Below are positions 15,537-24,382 of a stretch of DNA of 64,000 nucleotides, piece by piece. The stretch lies in NCBI RefSeq assembly GCF_025195125.1, contig NZ_JAMGSL010000006.1:355815-419814 (forward strand). The letters run 5' to 3'. Position numbers and translations under genes: made by a program. The number at the start of each line of letters is the position of its first letter. The first letter of the stretch is position 1. The notes below the pieces were generated by a model. The model was given only the letters and a program-made list of their open reading frames with translations. It did not search any database and was not told where the DNA came from. This DNA comes from Streptomyces sp. Je 1-79 (GTDB lineage: Bacteria > Actinomycetota > Actinomycetes > Streptomycetales > Streptomycetaceae).

Positions 15537-16225
15537 CGCGCCTCCAGCCGGTACCCGGCGCCGCGCACCGTGTGGATCAGGGCGGCGCCCAGCTTGCGGC
15601 GGAGCGTGCTGACGTACACCTCGACGATGTTCGGGTCGCCCTCGTAGGCGAAGTCCCAGACGTGCTCCAGGATCTCGGCCTTCGAGACAACCTCGCCGGA
15701 GCGCAGCGCGAGCTGTTCCAGGACCGCGAACTCCTTGGCGGTGAGCGTGACCTCGTCCTCGCCGCGGTGCACGCGGCGGGCCGCGGTGTCCACGCGCAGC
15801 TCGCCGAGGTCGAGGAGCGGGGAGGCGCCCGCCCCGCGCCGACGCAGCAGCGCCCGGATCCTGGCCACCAGGACGACGTAGGAGAACGGCTTGGTGAGGT
15901 AGTCGTCGGCGCCCGTGTCGAGGCCCTCGGCCTCGTCGTACTCGCCGTCCTTGGCGGTCAGCATCAGGATCGGCACGTCGTCGCCCGCGGCGCGCAGCGC
16001 GGAGCAGACCCGGTACCCGTTCATTCCGGGCAGCATCACGTCGAGCACGATCAGGTCGTACGGCGATCCGCCCGCCCGGTGCAGTCCCTCCAGGCCGTCG
16101 TGGACGACGTCGACGACGTACCCCTCGGCGGTCAGGCCCTTGGCGAGGGAGAGGGCGAGCCGCTTCTCGTCCTCCACGATCAGCAGTCGGGAGGGACGAG
16201 GCGAGGCGTGGTGGGCGAAGCTCAT
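15533..16225 (-). CDS. OmpR-family response regulator
   Basis: This 230-residue protein has a receiver domain at about 12-125 with phospho-acceptor Asp62 in LDVMLPGMNG and Lys112 in LTKPFS. The OmpR/PhoB winged helix is at about 135-228 (LTAKEFAVLEQLALRSGEVVSKAEIL, then VYVSTLRRKLG). It works with the histidine kinase encoded directly downstream. The ATG at 16225 has no strong ribosome site. Direct repeats with 10-11-bp spacing in the divergent promoter are the kind of site such regulators bind, so autoregulation and control of the PepSY gene are likely. Confidence 0.92.
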   Translation of the reverse strand: MSFAHHASPRPSRLLIVEDEKRLALSLAKGLTAEGYVVDVVHDGLEGLHRAGGSPYDLIVLDVMLPGMNGYRVCSALRAAGDDVPILMLTAKDGEYDEAEGLDTGADDYLTKPFSYVVLVARIRALLRRRGAGASPLLDLGELRVDTAARRVHRGEDEVTLTAKEFAVLEQLALRSGEVVSKAEILEHVWDFAYEGDPNIVEVYVSTLRRKLGAALIHTVRGAGYRLEAR

Positions 16226-16248
16226 GGGGCCAGGTTCGCAAACGGAAG

Positions 16249-16286
16249 CTGAAGGCGCCTTCAGGTGGCTTCAGGCTGCGTTCAGG
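16249..16286. promoter_or_regulatory. OmpR-type binding array between the regulator and PepSY genes
   Basis: TTCAGG occurs at 16260-16265, 16270-16275 and 16281-16286, one helical turn apart. The first lies in a perfect 16-bp palindrome (CTGAAGGC and its mirror, 16249-16264). Phased direct repeats in a divergent promoter are the classic pattern for OmpR/PhoB regulators. Confidence 0.7.
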
Positions 16287-16341
16287 TCGCGTTGCGCACA
16301 GTGGGGTCCGTCGAACGAACCACGCCGGGTTGGAGGACCCC

Positions 16342-16971
16342 ATGAAGCGCAACATCGTCATCGCCACCGTCGCCGCGGCCGCCGTGGTCTGCGGAGGAAC
16401 CGCGGTCGCCTTCGCGGACGACGACGGGAGCCGGGACGACCGGACCGCCGTGCGGAGCGCGAAGGTGACCGCCGTACAGGCGATCGGCACCGCGCTGAAG
16501 GCTCAGCCGGGCACGGCCGTCTCGGCCGACCTGGACGACGACGGACGCGGTTGGGAGGTCGACGTCCTGGGCGCGGGCACGACCTCGTACACGGTCCAGG
16601 TGGATGCCGGCACCGGCAAGGTGCTCGGCAAGGAGACCGACCGCGACGACGACCGGGACGACGCCGACGACCGCCGCGCCCTGAAGGGCGCCTCCGTCGA
16701 CGCCCGGAAGGCGGCCGAGGCGGCCTCCGCGAAGGGCGCCGTCACCTCCGTGAGCCTGGACGACGACGACCGCGCCGCGGCCGCCTGGGACATGGACACC
16801 GTGAACGGCGACTGGCGGGTCGACCTGAAGACGGGCCAGGTCACGGCGGACGACGACGGCCAGGACGGCCGGGACGAGGACGACCGGGACGACCGCGCCG
16901 AGGCGGCCGGCCACGCGGACGACACCGCCGACGACGACGGCAACAACGCCGACGCCGACGACAACGACTGA
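16342..16971 (+). CDS. Secreted Asp-rich PepSY-domain protein
   Basis: This 209-residue protein has a signal peptide at residues 1-29 ending AVAFA. Two PepSY units follow at about 38-98 and 112-175, with the family pattern of a helix and then strands such as GWEVDVLG...YTVQVDAGTGKVLG. Linkers and the last 35 residues are extremely Asp-rich (RDEDDRDDR, DDTADDDGNN), so the protein should bind cations. PepSY proteins often inhibit proteases or bind peptides at the cell surface. The ATG at 16342 has GGAGG five bases upstream. It is divergent from the two-component genes and probably under their control. Confidence 0.87.
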   Translation: MKRNIVIATVAAAAVVCGGTAVAFADDDGSRDDRTAVRSAKVTAVQAIGTALKAQPGTAVSADLDDDGRGWEVDVLGAGTTSYTVQVDAGTGKVLGKETDRDDDRDDADDRRALKGASVDARKAAEAASAKGAVTSVSLDDDDRAAAAWDMDTVNGDWRVDLKTGQVTADDDGQDGRDEDDRDDRAEAAGHADDTADDDGNNADADDND

Positions 16972-17050
16972 CCGACGCGAGGCGCCGCCGGCCGGGCATG
17001 GGCCCGGTCGGCGGCGCGTTCGTCTTCTCGGTCTGCCGGCCTTCGGTCCG

Positions 17051-18007
17051 TCAGGCCTCGGTCAGGCCCGCCACCAGCTCGTCCGCCGCGCGGTACGGGT
17101 CGAGCTCGCCCGCCACGATGCGTTCCGCCAGCGCGTCCAGCCGGCGGTCGCCGTGGAGGTCGCCGATGCGTTCGCGCAGCGCCGTGACCGCGATCGTCTC
17201 GACCTCGCGCGCCGAGCGCGACCGGCGGCGCTCCGCCAGGACCCCGTGCTCCTCCATCCAGGCGCGGTGCTTCTCCAGCGCCTCGACGACCTCGTCGATG
17301 CCCTCGCCGCGCGCCGCGACCGTCTTCACGATCGGCGGCCGCCAGTCGCCGGGGCCGCGCGCCTCGCCCAGGCCCAGCATGTGGTTCAGCTCGCGGGCCG
17401 TCGCGTCCGCGCCGTCCCGGTCCGCCTTGTTCACCACGTACACGTCGCCGATCTCCAGGATGCCCGCCTTCGCGGCCTGGATCCCGTCGCCCATTCCGGG
17501 AGCGAGGAGCACCACCGACGTGTCGGCCTGGGAGGCGATCTCCACCTCCGACTGACCGACACCGACGGTCTCGACGAGCACCACGTCACAGCCGGCCGCG
17601 TCCAGGACGCGGATCGCCTGCGGCGCCGACCAGGCGAGCCCGCCCAGGTGGCCGCGGGTCGCCATGGAGCGGATGTAGACGCCCGGGTCGGAGGCGTGCT
17701 CCGACATCCGGACCCGGTCGCCGAGCAGCGCTCCCCCGCTGAAGGGGGACGAGGGGTCGACGGCCAGGACGCCGACCCGCTTGCCGGCCCGCCGGTACGC
17801 GGAGACCAGCGCCGACGTCGACGTGGACTTGCCCACGCCGGGCGAGCCGGTCAGGCCCACCACGTACGCGCCGCCCGTCAGCGGCGCGAGCGCCGCCATC
17901 ACCTCACGCAGCTGCGGGGACGCCCCCTCCACGAGTGAGATCAGCCGGGCCACGGCGCGCGGCCTGCCCTCCCTCGCCTGGGCGACCAGTTCGGGGACGT
18001 CCACCAT
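17051..18007 (-). CDS. meaB: MeaB GTPase, chaperone of B12-dependent acyl-CoA mutases
   Basis: This 318-residue protein of the ArgK/MeaB G3E GTPase family has a P-loop at residues 54-61 (GSPGVGKS), a switch region with ETVGVGQSE, base-specificity motif NKAD and a C-terminal dimer arm. MeaB loads adenosylcobalamin onto mutases and removes damaged cofactor. The ATG at 18007 has GGAG nine bases upstream; an in-frame TTG two codons earlier is less likely. It follows the thiolase gene on the same strand and opposes the epimerase gene, so the area serves the methylmalonyl/isobutyryl-CoA pathway. icmA lies about 10 kb away. Confidence 0.93.
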   Translation of the reverse strand: MVDVPELVAQAREGRPRAVARLISLVEGASPQLREVMAALAPLTGGAYVVGLTGSPGVGKSTSTSALVSAYRRAGKRVGVLAVDPSSPFSGGALLGDRVRMSEHASDPGVYIRSMATRGHLGGLAWSAPQAIRVLDAAGCDVVLVETVGVGQSEVEIASQADTSVVLLAPGMGDGIQAAKAGILEIGDVYVVNKADRDGADATARELNHMLGLGEARGPGDWRPPIVKTVAARGEGIDEVVEALEKHRAWMEEHGVLAERRRSRSAREVETIAVTALRERIGDLHGDRRLDALAERIVAGELDPYRAADELVAGLTEA

Positions 18008-18032
18008 GTTCAACCGCTCCTTGGTTCCGGTG

Positions 18033-19235
18033 CTACTTGCCGGGTACGCGAACGATCAGAGCGTCGCCCTGACCGCCGCCGCCGCACAGCGCCGCCGCGC
18101 CGACACCGCCGCCGCGCCGCTTGAGCTCCAGGGCCAGGTGCAGCACCACACGGGCGCCGGACATGCCGATGGGGTGGCCCAGGGCGATCGCGCCACCGTT
18201 GACGTTCACCTTTTCCGGGGTGACGCCGAGGTCCTTCATTGACTGGACGGCGACCGCCGCGAACGCCTCGTTGATCTCGATCAGGTCGAGGTCCTCGACG
18301 CCCAGGCCCTCCTTCTTCAGGGCGTGCCGGATGGCGTTGGACGGCTGCGACTGCAGCGAGTTGTCCGGGCCGGCCACGTTGCCGTGGGCGCCGATCTCGG
18401 CGATCCACTCCAGGCCCAGCTCCTCGGCCTTCGCCTTGCTCATCACGACGACGGCGGCGGCGCCGTCGGAGATCTGCGAGGAGGTTCCGGCGGTGATGGT
18501 GCCGTCCTTGGTGAAGGCCGGGCGCAGCTTGCCGAGCGACTCGACGGTCGTCTCGGCGCGGATGCCCTCGTCCTTCGAGAAGATCACCGGGTCGCCCTTG
18601 CGCTGCGGGATCTCGACCGGGGTGATCTCGGCCTCGAAGATGCCGTTCTTCTGCGCGGCGGCGGCGCGCTGGTGCGACAGCGCGGCGATCTCGTCCTGCT
18701 CGGGGCGCTTGAGGCCGAGGTGGGTGTTGTGCTTCTCCGTGGACTCGCCCATGGCGACGTTCTCGAAGGCGTCGGTGAGACCGTCGTACGCCATCGCGTC
18801 GAGCATCTCGACGGCGCCGTACTTGAAGCCCTCGCGGGACTTCGGCAGCAGGTGCGGGGCGTTGGTCATCGACTCCTGGCCGCCGGCGACGACCACGTCG
18901 AACTCACCCGCGCGGATGAGCTGGTCGGCGAGCGCGATGGCGTCCAGGCCGGAGAGGCACACCTTGTTGATGGTGAGCGCCGGGACGTTCATCGGGATGC
19001 CGGCCTTCACGGCGGCCTGGCGCGCGGGGATCTGGCCGGCGCCCGCCTGGAGCACCTGCCCCATGATCACGTACTGCACCTGGTCGCCGCCGATGCCGGC
19101 CCGGTCGAGCGCGGCCTTGATGGCGAAGCCGCCCAGGTCGGCGCCGGAGAAGGACTTGAGGGAGCCGAGCAGACGGCCCATGGGCGTGCGGGCGCCCGCG
19201 ACGATCACTGAGGTGGTACCGGTCGTTCCAGACAT
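18033..19235 (-). CDS. Acetyl-CoA C-acetyltransferase (thiolase)
   Basis: This 400-residue biosynthetic thiolase condenses two acetyl-CoA to acetoacetyl-CoA, or the reverse. Catalytic residues are visible: Cys93 in [10 protein letters not shown], His354 in [10 protein letters not shown] and Cys384 in [12 protein letters not shown] and GGQESM are also present. The ATG at 19235 fits the usual N-terminus. It is 25 bp upstream of meaB on the same strand. With the 3-hydroxybutyryl-CoA dehydrogenase at 35.5 kb it could feed butyryl-CoA made from acetate units into the IcmA route. Confidence 0.92.
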   Translation of the reverse strand: MSGTTGTTSVIVAGARTPMGRLLGSLKSFSGADLGGFAIKAALDRAGIGGDQVQYVIMGQVLQAGAGQIPARQAAVKAGIPMNVPALTINKVCLSGLDAIALADQLIRAGEFDVVVAGGQESMTNAPHLLPKSREGFKYGAVEMLDAMAYDGLTDAFENVAMGESTEKHNTHLGLKRPEQDEIAALSHQRAAAAQKNGIFEAEITPVEIPQRKGDPVIFSKDEGIRAETTVESLGKLRPAFTKDGTITAGTSSQISDGAAAVVVMSKAKAEELGLEWIAEIGAHGNVAGPDNSLQSQPSNAIRHALKKEGLGVEDLDLIEINEAFAAVAVQSMKDLGVTPEKVNVNGGAIALGHPIGMSGARVVLHLALELKRRGGGVGAAALCGGGGQGDALIVRVPGK

Positions 19236-19372
19236 GAGGCACAGCCCCTAGGGATGAGGAGTGAACGAGGGTTTACCGCCAATGTACTGAGCGGTGCCGT
19301 ACGCGGTCACCGGCCTGCCGGTGTGACGGCGCGCACGTTGCGTAACCATCCCCCTGGCGCTGCACTGGAGGC

Positions 19373-19813
19373 ATGCTGACGCGAATCGACCACATCGGGA
19401 TCGCCTGTTTCGACCTCGACAAGACCGTCGAGTTCTACCGTGCGACCTACGGTTTCGAGGTGTTCCACTCCGAGCTGAACGAGGAGCAGGGCGTCCGCGA
19501 GGCCATGCTCAAGATCAACGACACCTCCGACGGCGGAGCCTCGTACCTCCAGCTCCTGGAGCCCACCCGGGAGGACTCCGCGGTGGGCAAGTGGCTGGCC
19601 AAGAACGGCGAGGGTGTCCATCACATCGCCTTCGGCACGGCCGACGTCGACGGGGACGCCGAGGCCATCCGTTCCAAGGGCGTCCGGGTCCTCTACGACG
19701 AGCCGCGGACCGGCTCCATGGGCTCCCGGATCACCTTCCTCCACCCCAAGGACTGCCATGGTGTGCTGACCGAACTGGTCACGTCGGCTGATCCCTCCTC
19801 AGCGGAGCACTGA
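19373..19813 (+). CDS. mce: Methylmalonyl-CoA epimerase
   Basis: This 146-residue glyoxalase-fold enzyme interconverts (2R)- and (2S)-methylmalonyl-CoA. Metal ligands fit: His7 in RIDHIGIA, Gln in SYLQLLEP, His in GEGVHHIAFGT and Glu in GVLTELV. The ATG at 19373 has GGAGG close upstream. It is divergent from the thiolase-meaB operon, as in other streptomycetes, and links the mutase product to polyketide extender and propionate metabolism. Confidence 0.93.
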   Translation: MLTRIDHIGIACFDLDKTVEFYRATYGFEVFHSELNEEQGVREAMLKINDTSDGGASYLQLLEPTREDSAVGKWLAKNGEGVHHIAFGTADVDGDAEAIRSKGVRVLYDEPRTGSMGSRITFLHPKDCHGVLTELVTSADPSSAEH

Positions 19814-19839
19814 CCTCCGGATTCCTGGCCCGGTAGAGT
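19810..19839 (+). promoter_or_regulatory. Candidate scy promoter
   Basis: CTGACC (19810-19815) and TAGAGT (19834-19839) are spaced 18 bp. The -35 overlaps the mce stop codon. The predicted leader to the scy start is about 140 nt and contains several GC-rich inverted repeats. Confidence 0.45.
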
Positions 19840-19987
19840 GGGCGGCTCCGGGCCGGGGCCGGTCGGTGCCGCATGCCATGCGGCGTCGAAGTCGGGGTAT
19901 CCGATCTGCCACGATTCCCGGGGGGCCGTTCTCCGGGGAACGGTGCTCGTTGGAGTGTTGCGACCAGGGGACGGATGGGACCGCGCA

Positions 19988-22900
19988 GTGCGGGGCTACG
20001 AACGCCAGGAGAGCCACCGAGCTGAAGACGACCATCTTTCGCGGTTCGAAGCCGAGATGGACCGGCTGAAGACCGAGCGGGAGAAGGCCGTCCAGCACGC
20101 CGAGGACCTCGGTTACCAGGTCGAGGTGTTGCGCGCCAAGCTCCACGAGGCGCGTCGCACCATCGCGTCCCGCCCCGCGTACGACAGCGCGGACATCGGC
20201 TACCAGGCCGAACAGATGCTGCGCAACGCGCAGATCCAGGCCGACCAGCTGCGCCAGGACGCCGAGCGCGAGCTGCGCGACGCCCGGGCCCAGACCCAGC
20301 GCATCCTCCAGGAGCACGCCGAGCACCAGGCGCGGCTCCAGGCCGAGCTGCACGCCGAGGCCGTCCAGCGCCGGCAGCGCCTGGACCAGGAGCTGGCGGA
20401 GCGCCGCCAGACCGTCGAGGCGCACGTCAACGAGAACGTCGCCTGGGCCGAGCAGCTGCGCGCCCGTACGGAGTCCCAGGCCCGTCGCCTGCTGGAGGAG
20501 TCCCGCGCCGAGGCCGAGCAGTCGCTCGCCGGCGCCCGCGCCGAGGCCACCCGGCTCGCCGAGGAGACCCGTCAGCGGGTCGGCTCGGAGGCGGAGGCGG
20601 CCCGAGCCGAGGCCGAAGCGATTCTGCTGCGCGCCCGCAAGGACGCCGAGCGGCTTCTGAACGCCGCGTCCACGCAGGCGCAGGAGGCCACCAGCCACGC
20701 CGAGCAGCTGCGCTCCTCCACCAGCGCCGAGACCGAGCAGGCCCGACAGCAGGCCACCGAGCTGTCCCGCGCCGCCGAGCAGCGGATGCAGGAGGCCGAG
20801 GTCCGGCTGCGCGAGGCCCGCGCGGAGGCCGAGAAGGCGCTCTCCGAGGCCAAGGAGGCGGCCGCCAGGCAGCTGTCCTCCGCGGAGTCCGTCAACGAGC
20901 AGCGCACCCGTACCGCGAAGGCGGAGATCGCCCGGCTCGTCGCCGAGGCGACGAAGGAGGCCGAGACCCTCAAGGGTGAGGCCGAGGAGAAGCTGCGGGA
21001 GGCCTCCGCGGAGGCCGAGAAGCTGGTCTCGGAGGCCTCCGACAAGGCCCGTACGGTCGCGGCCGAGGACTCGGCCGCCGCCCTGGCCAAGGCCGCCCGT
21101 ACCGCCGAGGAGGTCCTCACCAAGGCGTCCGAGGACGCCCAGGAGACCACCCGCAAGGCCTCCGAGGAGGCCGAGCGCATCCGCCGCGAGGCGGAGGCGG
21201 AGGCCGACCGGCTGCGCAACCAGGCCGAGGAGCAGGCCGGCGAGCTGCTCGGCTCGGCGAAGGACGACACCAAGGAGTACCGCGCCAAGACGGTCGAGCT
21301 GCAGGAGGAGGCGCGCAGGCTGCGCGGCGAGGCGGAGCAGCTGCGGGCCGAGGCGATCGCCGAGGGCGAGAAGATCCGGGGCGAGGCCCGGCGCGAGGCC
21401 GTCCAGCAGATCGAGGAGGCGGCCAGGACCGCCGAGGAGCTGCTGACCAAGGCCCGTACCGACGGCGACGAGCTGCGCGCGCACGCGGGCGCCGAGGGCG
21501 AGCGGGTCCGCTCGGAGGCCATGGAGCGCGCCCAGACGCTGCGCACCCAGGCCGAGGAGACGCTGGAGCGCACCCGCGCCGAGGCCGAGCGGATGCGGGC
21601 CGAGGCCGAGGAGCAGGCCGAGTCGGTGAAGGAGGCGGCCGAGCGGACCGCCGCCGAGCTGCGCGAGGACGCCGAGCGCGCGGCCCGGGCCCGGCACGCG
21701 GAGGCGGCCGAGGAGCTGACCCGCCTGCACACCGAGGCGGAGACCCGGGTCGAGACCGCCGAGCAGGCGCTGACCGACGCCCGGGCCGAGAGCGAGCGGC
21801 TCCGGCGCGAGGCCGCCGAGGAGACCGAGCGGCTGCGCACGGAGGCCGCCGAGCGGATCCGTACGCTCCAGGCGCAGGCCGAGCAGGAGGCCGAGCGGCT
21901 GCGGACGGAGGCGGCGTCGGACGCGTCCACGTCGCGCGCCGAGGCGGAGGCCGCGGCCGTACGGCTGCGGACGGAGGCGTCGACGGAGGCCGAGCGGCTG
22001 AAGTCGGAGGCCCAGGAGACCGCCGACCGGGTGCGCGCCGAGGCCGGGGCCGCCGCCGAGCGGGTGGCCGCCGAGGCCGCCGAGGCGCTGGCCGCCGCGC
22101 AGGAGGAGGCCAACCGGCGCCGCCGGGAGGCCGAGGAGACGCTGGAGTCGGCCCGTTCCGAGGCGGGGCGCGAGCGCGAGCACGCCCGTCAGCAGTCCGA
22201 GGAGCTGCTCGCCTCCGCCCGCAAGCGGGTGGAGGAGGCGCAGACCGAGGCGCAGCGCCTGGTCGAGGAGGCGGACCGGCGGGCCACGGAGATGGTGTCC
22301 GCGGCCGAGCAGACCGCCAAGGAGGTACGGGACTCCGTCGCCGGGCTCCAGGAGCAGGCCGAGGAGGAGATCGCCGGGCTGCGGAGCGCGGCCGAGCACT
22401 CCGCGGAGCGCACCCGGAGCGAGGCGCAGGAGGAGGCGGACCGCGTCCGCGCCGACGCGTACGAGGAGCGGGAGCGGGCCGCGGAGGACGCGAGCCGGGT
22501 CCGGGCGCGCGCCCAGGAGGAGACCGAGGCCGCGAAGTCGCTCGCCGAGCGGACGGTCGCGGACGCGATCGCCGAGTCGGAGAAGCTGCGCACGGACACG
22601 GCCGAGTACGCCCAGCGGGTACGGACGGAGGCGTCGGACGCGCTGGCGTCGGCCGAGCAGGACGCGGCCCGTACCCGTGCGGACGCCCGTGAGGACGCCA
22701 ACCGGATCCGTTCCGAGGCGGCGGCGGAGTCCGAGCGGCTGACGAACGAGGCCGAGGAGCTGGTCGCGCTCGCCCGCACGGAGGGCGAGCAGATCCTCGA
22801 CGAGGCGCGCAAGGCCGCCGACAAGCGGCGCACCGACGCCGCCGAGCAGGCGGACACCCTCATCACGGAGGCGACCGGCGAGGCCGAGCGGCTCACCGCC

Positions 22901-24268
22901 GAGGCGGAGGCGCTGCGGGCCGAGGCCGCGCAGCTGAAGACGGACGGCGAGGCGCACGCCCAGGCGCTGCGGGTCGCCGCGCTGGCCGACGGCGAGCAGA
23001 TCCTCGACGAGGCCCGCAAGGCCGCCGACAAGCGGCGCACCGACGCCGCCGGGCAGGCCGACGCGATCACCGCGGAGGCGGTGGCTCTCCTGGAGTCGAC
23101 CGAGCAGGACGCGCTGCGGCTGCGGGCCGAGGCCGAGCAGGTCAAGGAGGAGGGCGAGGCGCAGGCCGAGGCGTTGCGGGCCGCCGCGCGCGCGGACGGC
23201 GAGCAGATCCTCGACGAGGCCCGCAAGGCCGCCGACAAGCGGCGCGCCGACGCCGCCGAGCAGGCGGACACGCTCATCACCGAGGCCAGGAGCGAGGCCG
23301 AGCGGATCACGGCCGAGGCGGCCGACGAGGCGGAGCGGCTGCGGGCCGAGGGTGCCGAGAACGTGGGGCAGGCCCAGCAGGCCGCCGAGCGGATCCGGGC
23401 CGAGGCCGAGCGGGTCAAGGAGGCCGCCGAGGCCGCGGCGGAGCAGATGCGTTCCGAGGCGCGCGAGGAGGCCGACCGTACGCTCGACGAGGCGCGCGAG
23501 GCCGGTGCCAAGCGCCGTTCGGACGCCGCCGAGCAGGCCGACCAGCTGATGGCGAAGGCCCAGGAGGAGGCGCTGCGCGCGACCACCGAGGCCGAGTCGC
23601 AGGCGGACACGATGGTCGGCGCGGCCCGTCAGGAGGCCGAGCGGATCACGGCCGAGGCGACGGTCGAGGGCAACTCGCTGGTGGAGAAGGCCCGTACGGA
23701 CGCGGACGAGCTCCTGGTGGGCGCGCGCAGCGACGCGACGGCCATAAGGGAGCGGGCGGACGAGCTGCGCGCCCGGATCGAGGGCGAGATCGAGGAGCTG
23801 CACGAGCGGGCGCGGCGCGAGACGGCCGAGCAGATGAAGACGGCCGGCGAGCGTGTCGACAAGCTGGTGAAGGCCGCCGAGGAGCAGCGGGCCGAGGCCG
23901 AGGCGAAGGCCAAGGAGATGGTCTCCGACGCGAGTTCGGAGGCGAGCAAGGTCCGGATCGCCGCGGTGCGCAAGGCCGAGGCGCTGCTGAAGGAGGCCGA
24001 GCAGAAGAAGGCCTCGCTGGTCGCGGAGGCGGAGAAGGTCAAGGGGGAGGCCGAGCGCGAGGCCGAGGAGATGATCTCCGAGGGCAAGCGCGAGCTCGAT
24101 GTGCTGGTGCGCCGGCGCGAGGACATCAATGCCGAGATCTCCCGTGTCCAGGACGTCCTCGAAGCGTTGGAGTCTTTCGAGGCGCCGAACGCGGGGACGA
24201 AGGATGGGGTCAAGGCAGGTGTTCCAGCGGGGGCGACCCGTTCGAGTGGCAAGTCCTCTGACGGCTAG
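19988..24268 (+). CDS. scy: Scy, polar-growth coiled-coil scaffold
   Basis: This protein of about 1,426 residues is nearly all coiled coil. It begins VRGYERQESHRAEDDHLSRF, the conserved Scy start. After a short N-terminal part it runs as Ala/Glu/Arg-rich hendecad-type repeats to about residue 1,390, with a short non-coiled tail. Scy gathers DivIVA and FilP at hyphal tips and organises the tip-growth complex and branching. Three tandem 69-residue units starting GEQILDEARKAADKRR lie at about residues 933-1,139. It is about 100 residues longer than the S. coelicolor protein as I recall it, so repeat number may differ between species. The start is GTG at 19988; an in-frame start at 19838 is rejected because its codons are not coding-like. 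filP follows. Confidence 0.92.
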   Translation: MRGYERQESHRAEDDHLSRFEAEMDRLKTEREKAVQHAEDLGYQVEVLRAKLHEARRTIASRPAYDSADIGYQAEQMLRNAQIQADQLRQDAERELRDARAQTQRILQEHAEHQARLQAELHAEAVQRRQRLDQELAERRQTVEAHVNENVAWAEQLRARTESQARRLLEESRAEAEQSLAGARAEATRLAEETRQRVGSEAEAARAEAEAILLRARKDAERLLNAASTQAQEATSHAEQLRSSTSAETEQARQQATELSRAAEQRMQEAEVRLREARAEAEKALSEAKEAAARQLSSAESVNEQRTRTAKAEIARLVAEATKEAETLKGEAEEKLREASAEAEKLVSEASDKARTVAAEDSAAALAKAARTAEEVLTKASEDAQETTRKASEEAERIRREAEAEADRLRNQAEEQAGELLGSAKDDTKEYRAKTVELQEEARRLRGEAEQLRAEAIAEGEKIRGEARREAVQQIEEAARTAEELLTKARTDGDELRAHAGAEGERVRSEAMERAQTLRTQAEETLERTRAEAERMRAEAEEQAESVKEAAERTAAELREDAERAARARHAEAAEELTRLHTEAETRVETAEQALTDARAESERLRREAAEETERLRTEAAERIRTLQAQAEQEAERLRTEAASDASTSRAEAEAAAVRLRTEASTEAERLKSEAQETADRVRAEAGAAAERVAAEAAEALAAAQEEANRRRREAEETLESARSEAGREREHARQQSEELLASARKRVEEAQTEAQRLVEEADRRATEMVSAAEQTAKEVRDSVAGLQEQAEEEIAGLRSAAEHSAERTRSEAQEEADRVRADAYEERERAAEDASRVRARAQEETEAAKSLAERTVADAIAESEKLRTDTAEYAQRVRTEASDALASAEQDAARTRADAREDANRIRSEAAAESERLTNEAEELVALARTEGEQILDEARKAADKRRTDAAEQADTLITEATGEAERLTAEAEALRAEAAQLKTDGEAHAQALRVAALADGEQILDEARKAADKRRTDAAGQADAITAEAVALLESTEQDALRLRAEAEQVKEEGEAQAEALRAAARADGEQILDEARKAADKRRADAAEQADTLITEARSEAERITAEAADEAERLRAEGAENVGQAQQAAERIRAEAERVKEAAEAAAEQMRSEAREEADRTLDEAREAGAKRRSDAAEQADQLMAKAQEEALRATTEAESQADTMVGAARQEAERITAEATVEGNSLVEKARTDADELLVGARSDATAIRERADELRARIEGEIEELHERARRETAEQMKTAGERVDKLVKAAEEQRAEAEAKAKEMVSDASSEASKVRIAAVRKAEALLKEAEQKKASLVAEAEKVKGEAEREAEEMISEGKRELDVLVRRREDINAEISRVQDVLEALESFEAPNAGTKDGVKAGVPAGATRSSGKSSDG
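22784..23404 (+). repeat. Three in-frame 207-bp repeats within scy
   Basis: Copies begin at 22784, 22991 and 23198, each with GGCGAGCAGATCCTCGACGA. The first 55 bases are almost identical in all three and the remainder diverges. A looser fourth start is at about 23471. Each unit codes for 69 residues. Confidence 0.85.
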
Positions 24269-24312
24269 CCACTCAAAAGGCTGGACATTCTCCAGATCAA
24301 ACGGGCATCCGC

Positions 24313-24342
24313 TCGATGACACGCCGCTTCGGCCCCTAGGAT
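24313..24342 (+). promoter_or_regulatory. Candidate filP promoter
   Basis: TAGGAT (24337-24342) fits a -10 box about 40 bp before the start. TCGATG (24313-24318) is a weak -35. This would let filP be transcribed independently of scy. Confidence 0.35.
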
Positions 24343-24382
24343 TCCCCCTAACACCTCACCGGTCTCATTCGACAGGAACCCC

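Noticed and set aside
22784..23404. CRISPR-like regular spacing in scy
   Set aside because: The units are long, in frame and coiled-coil coding, with no short repeat-spacer pattern.
19799..24322. 1,507-codon minus-strand frame opposite scy
   Set aside because: It is a shadow of the repetitive scy codons: a Leu/Gly/Arg-only low-complexity product with no start signals.
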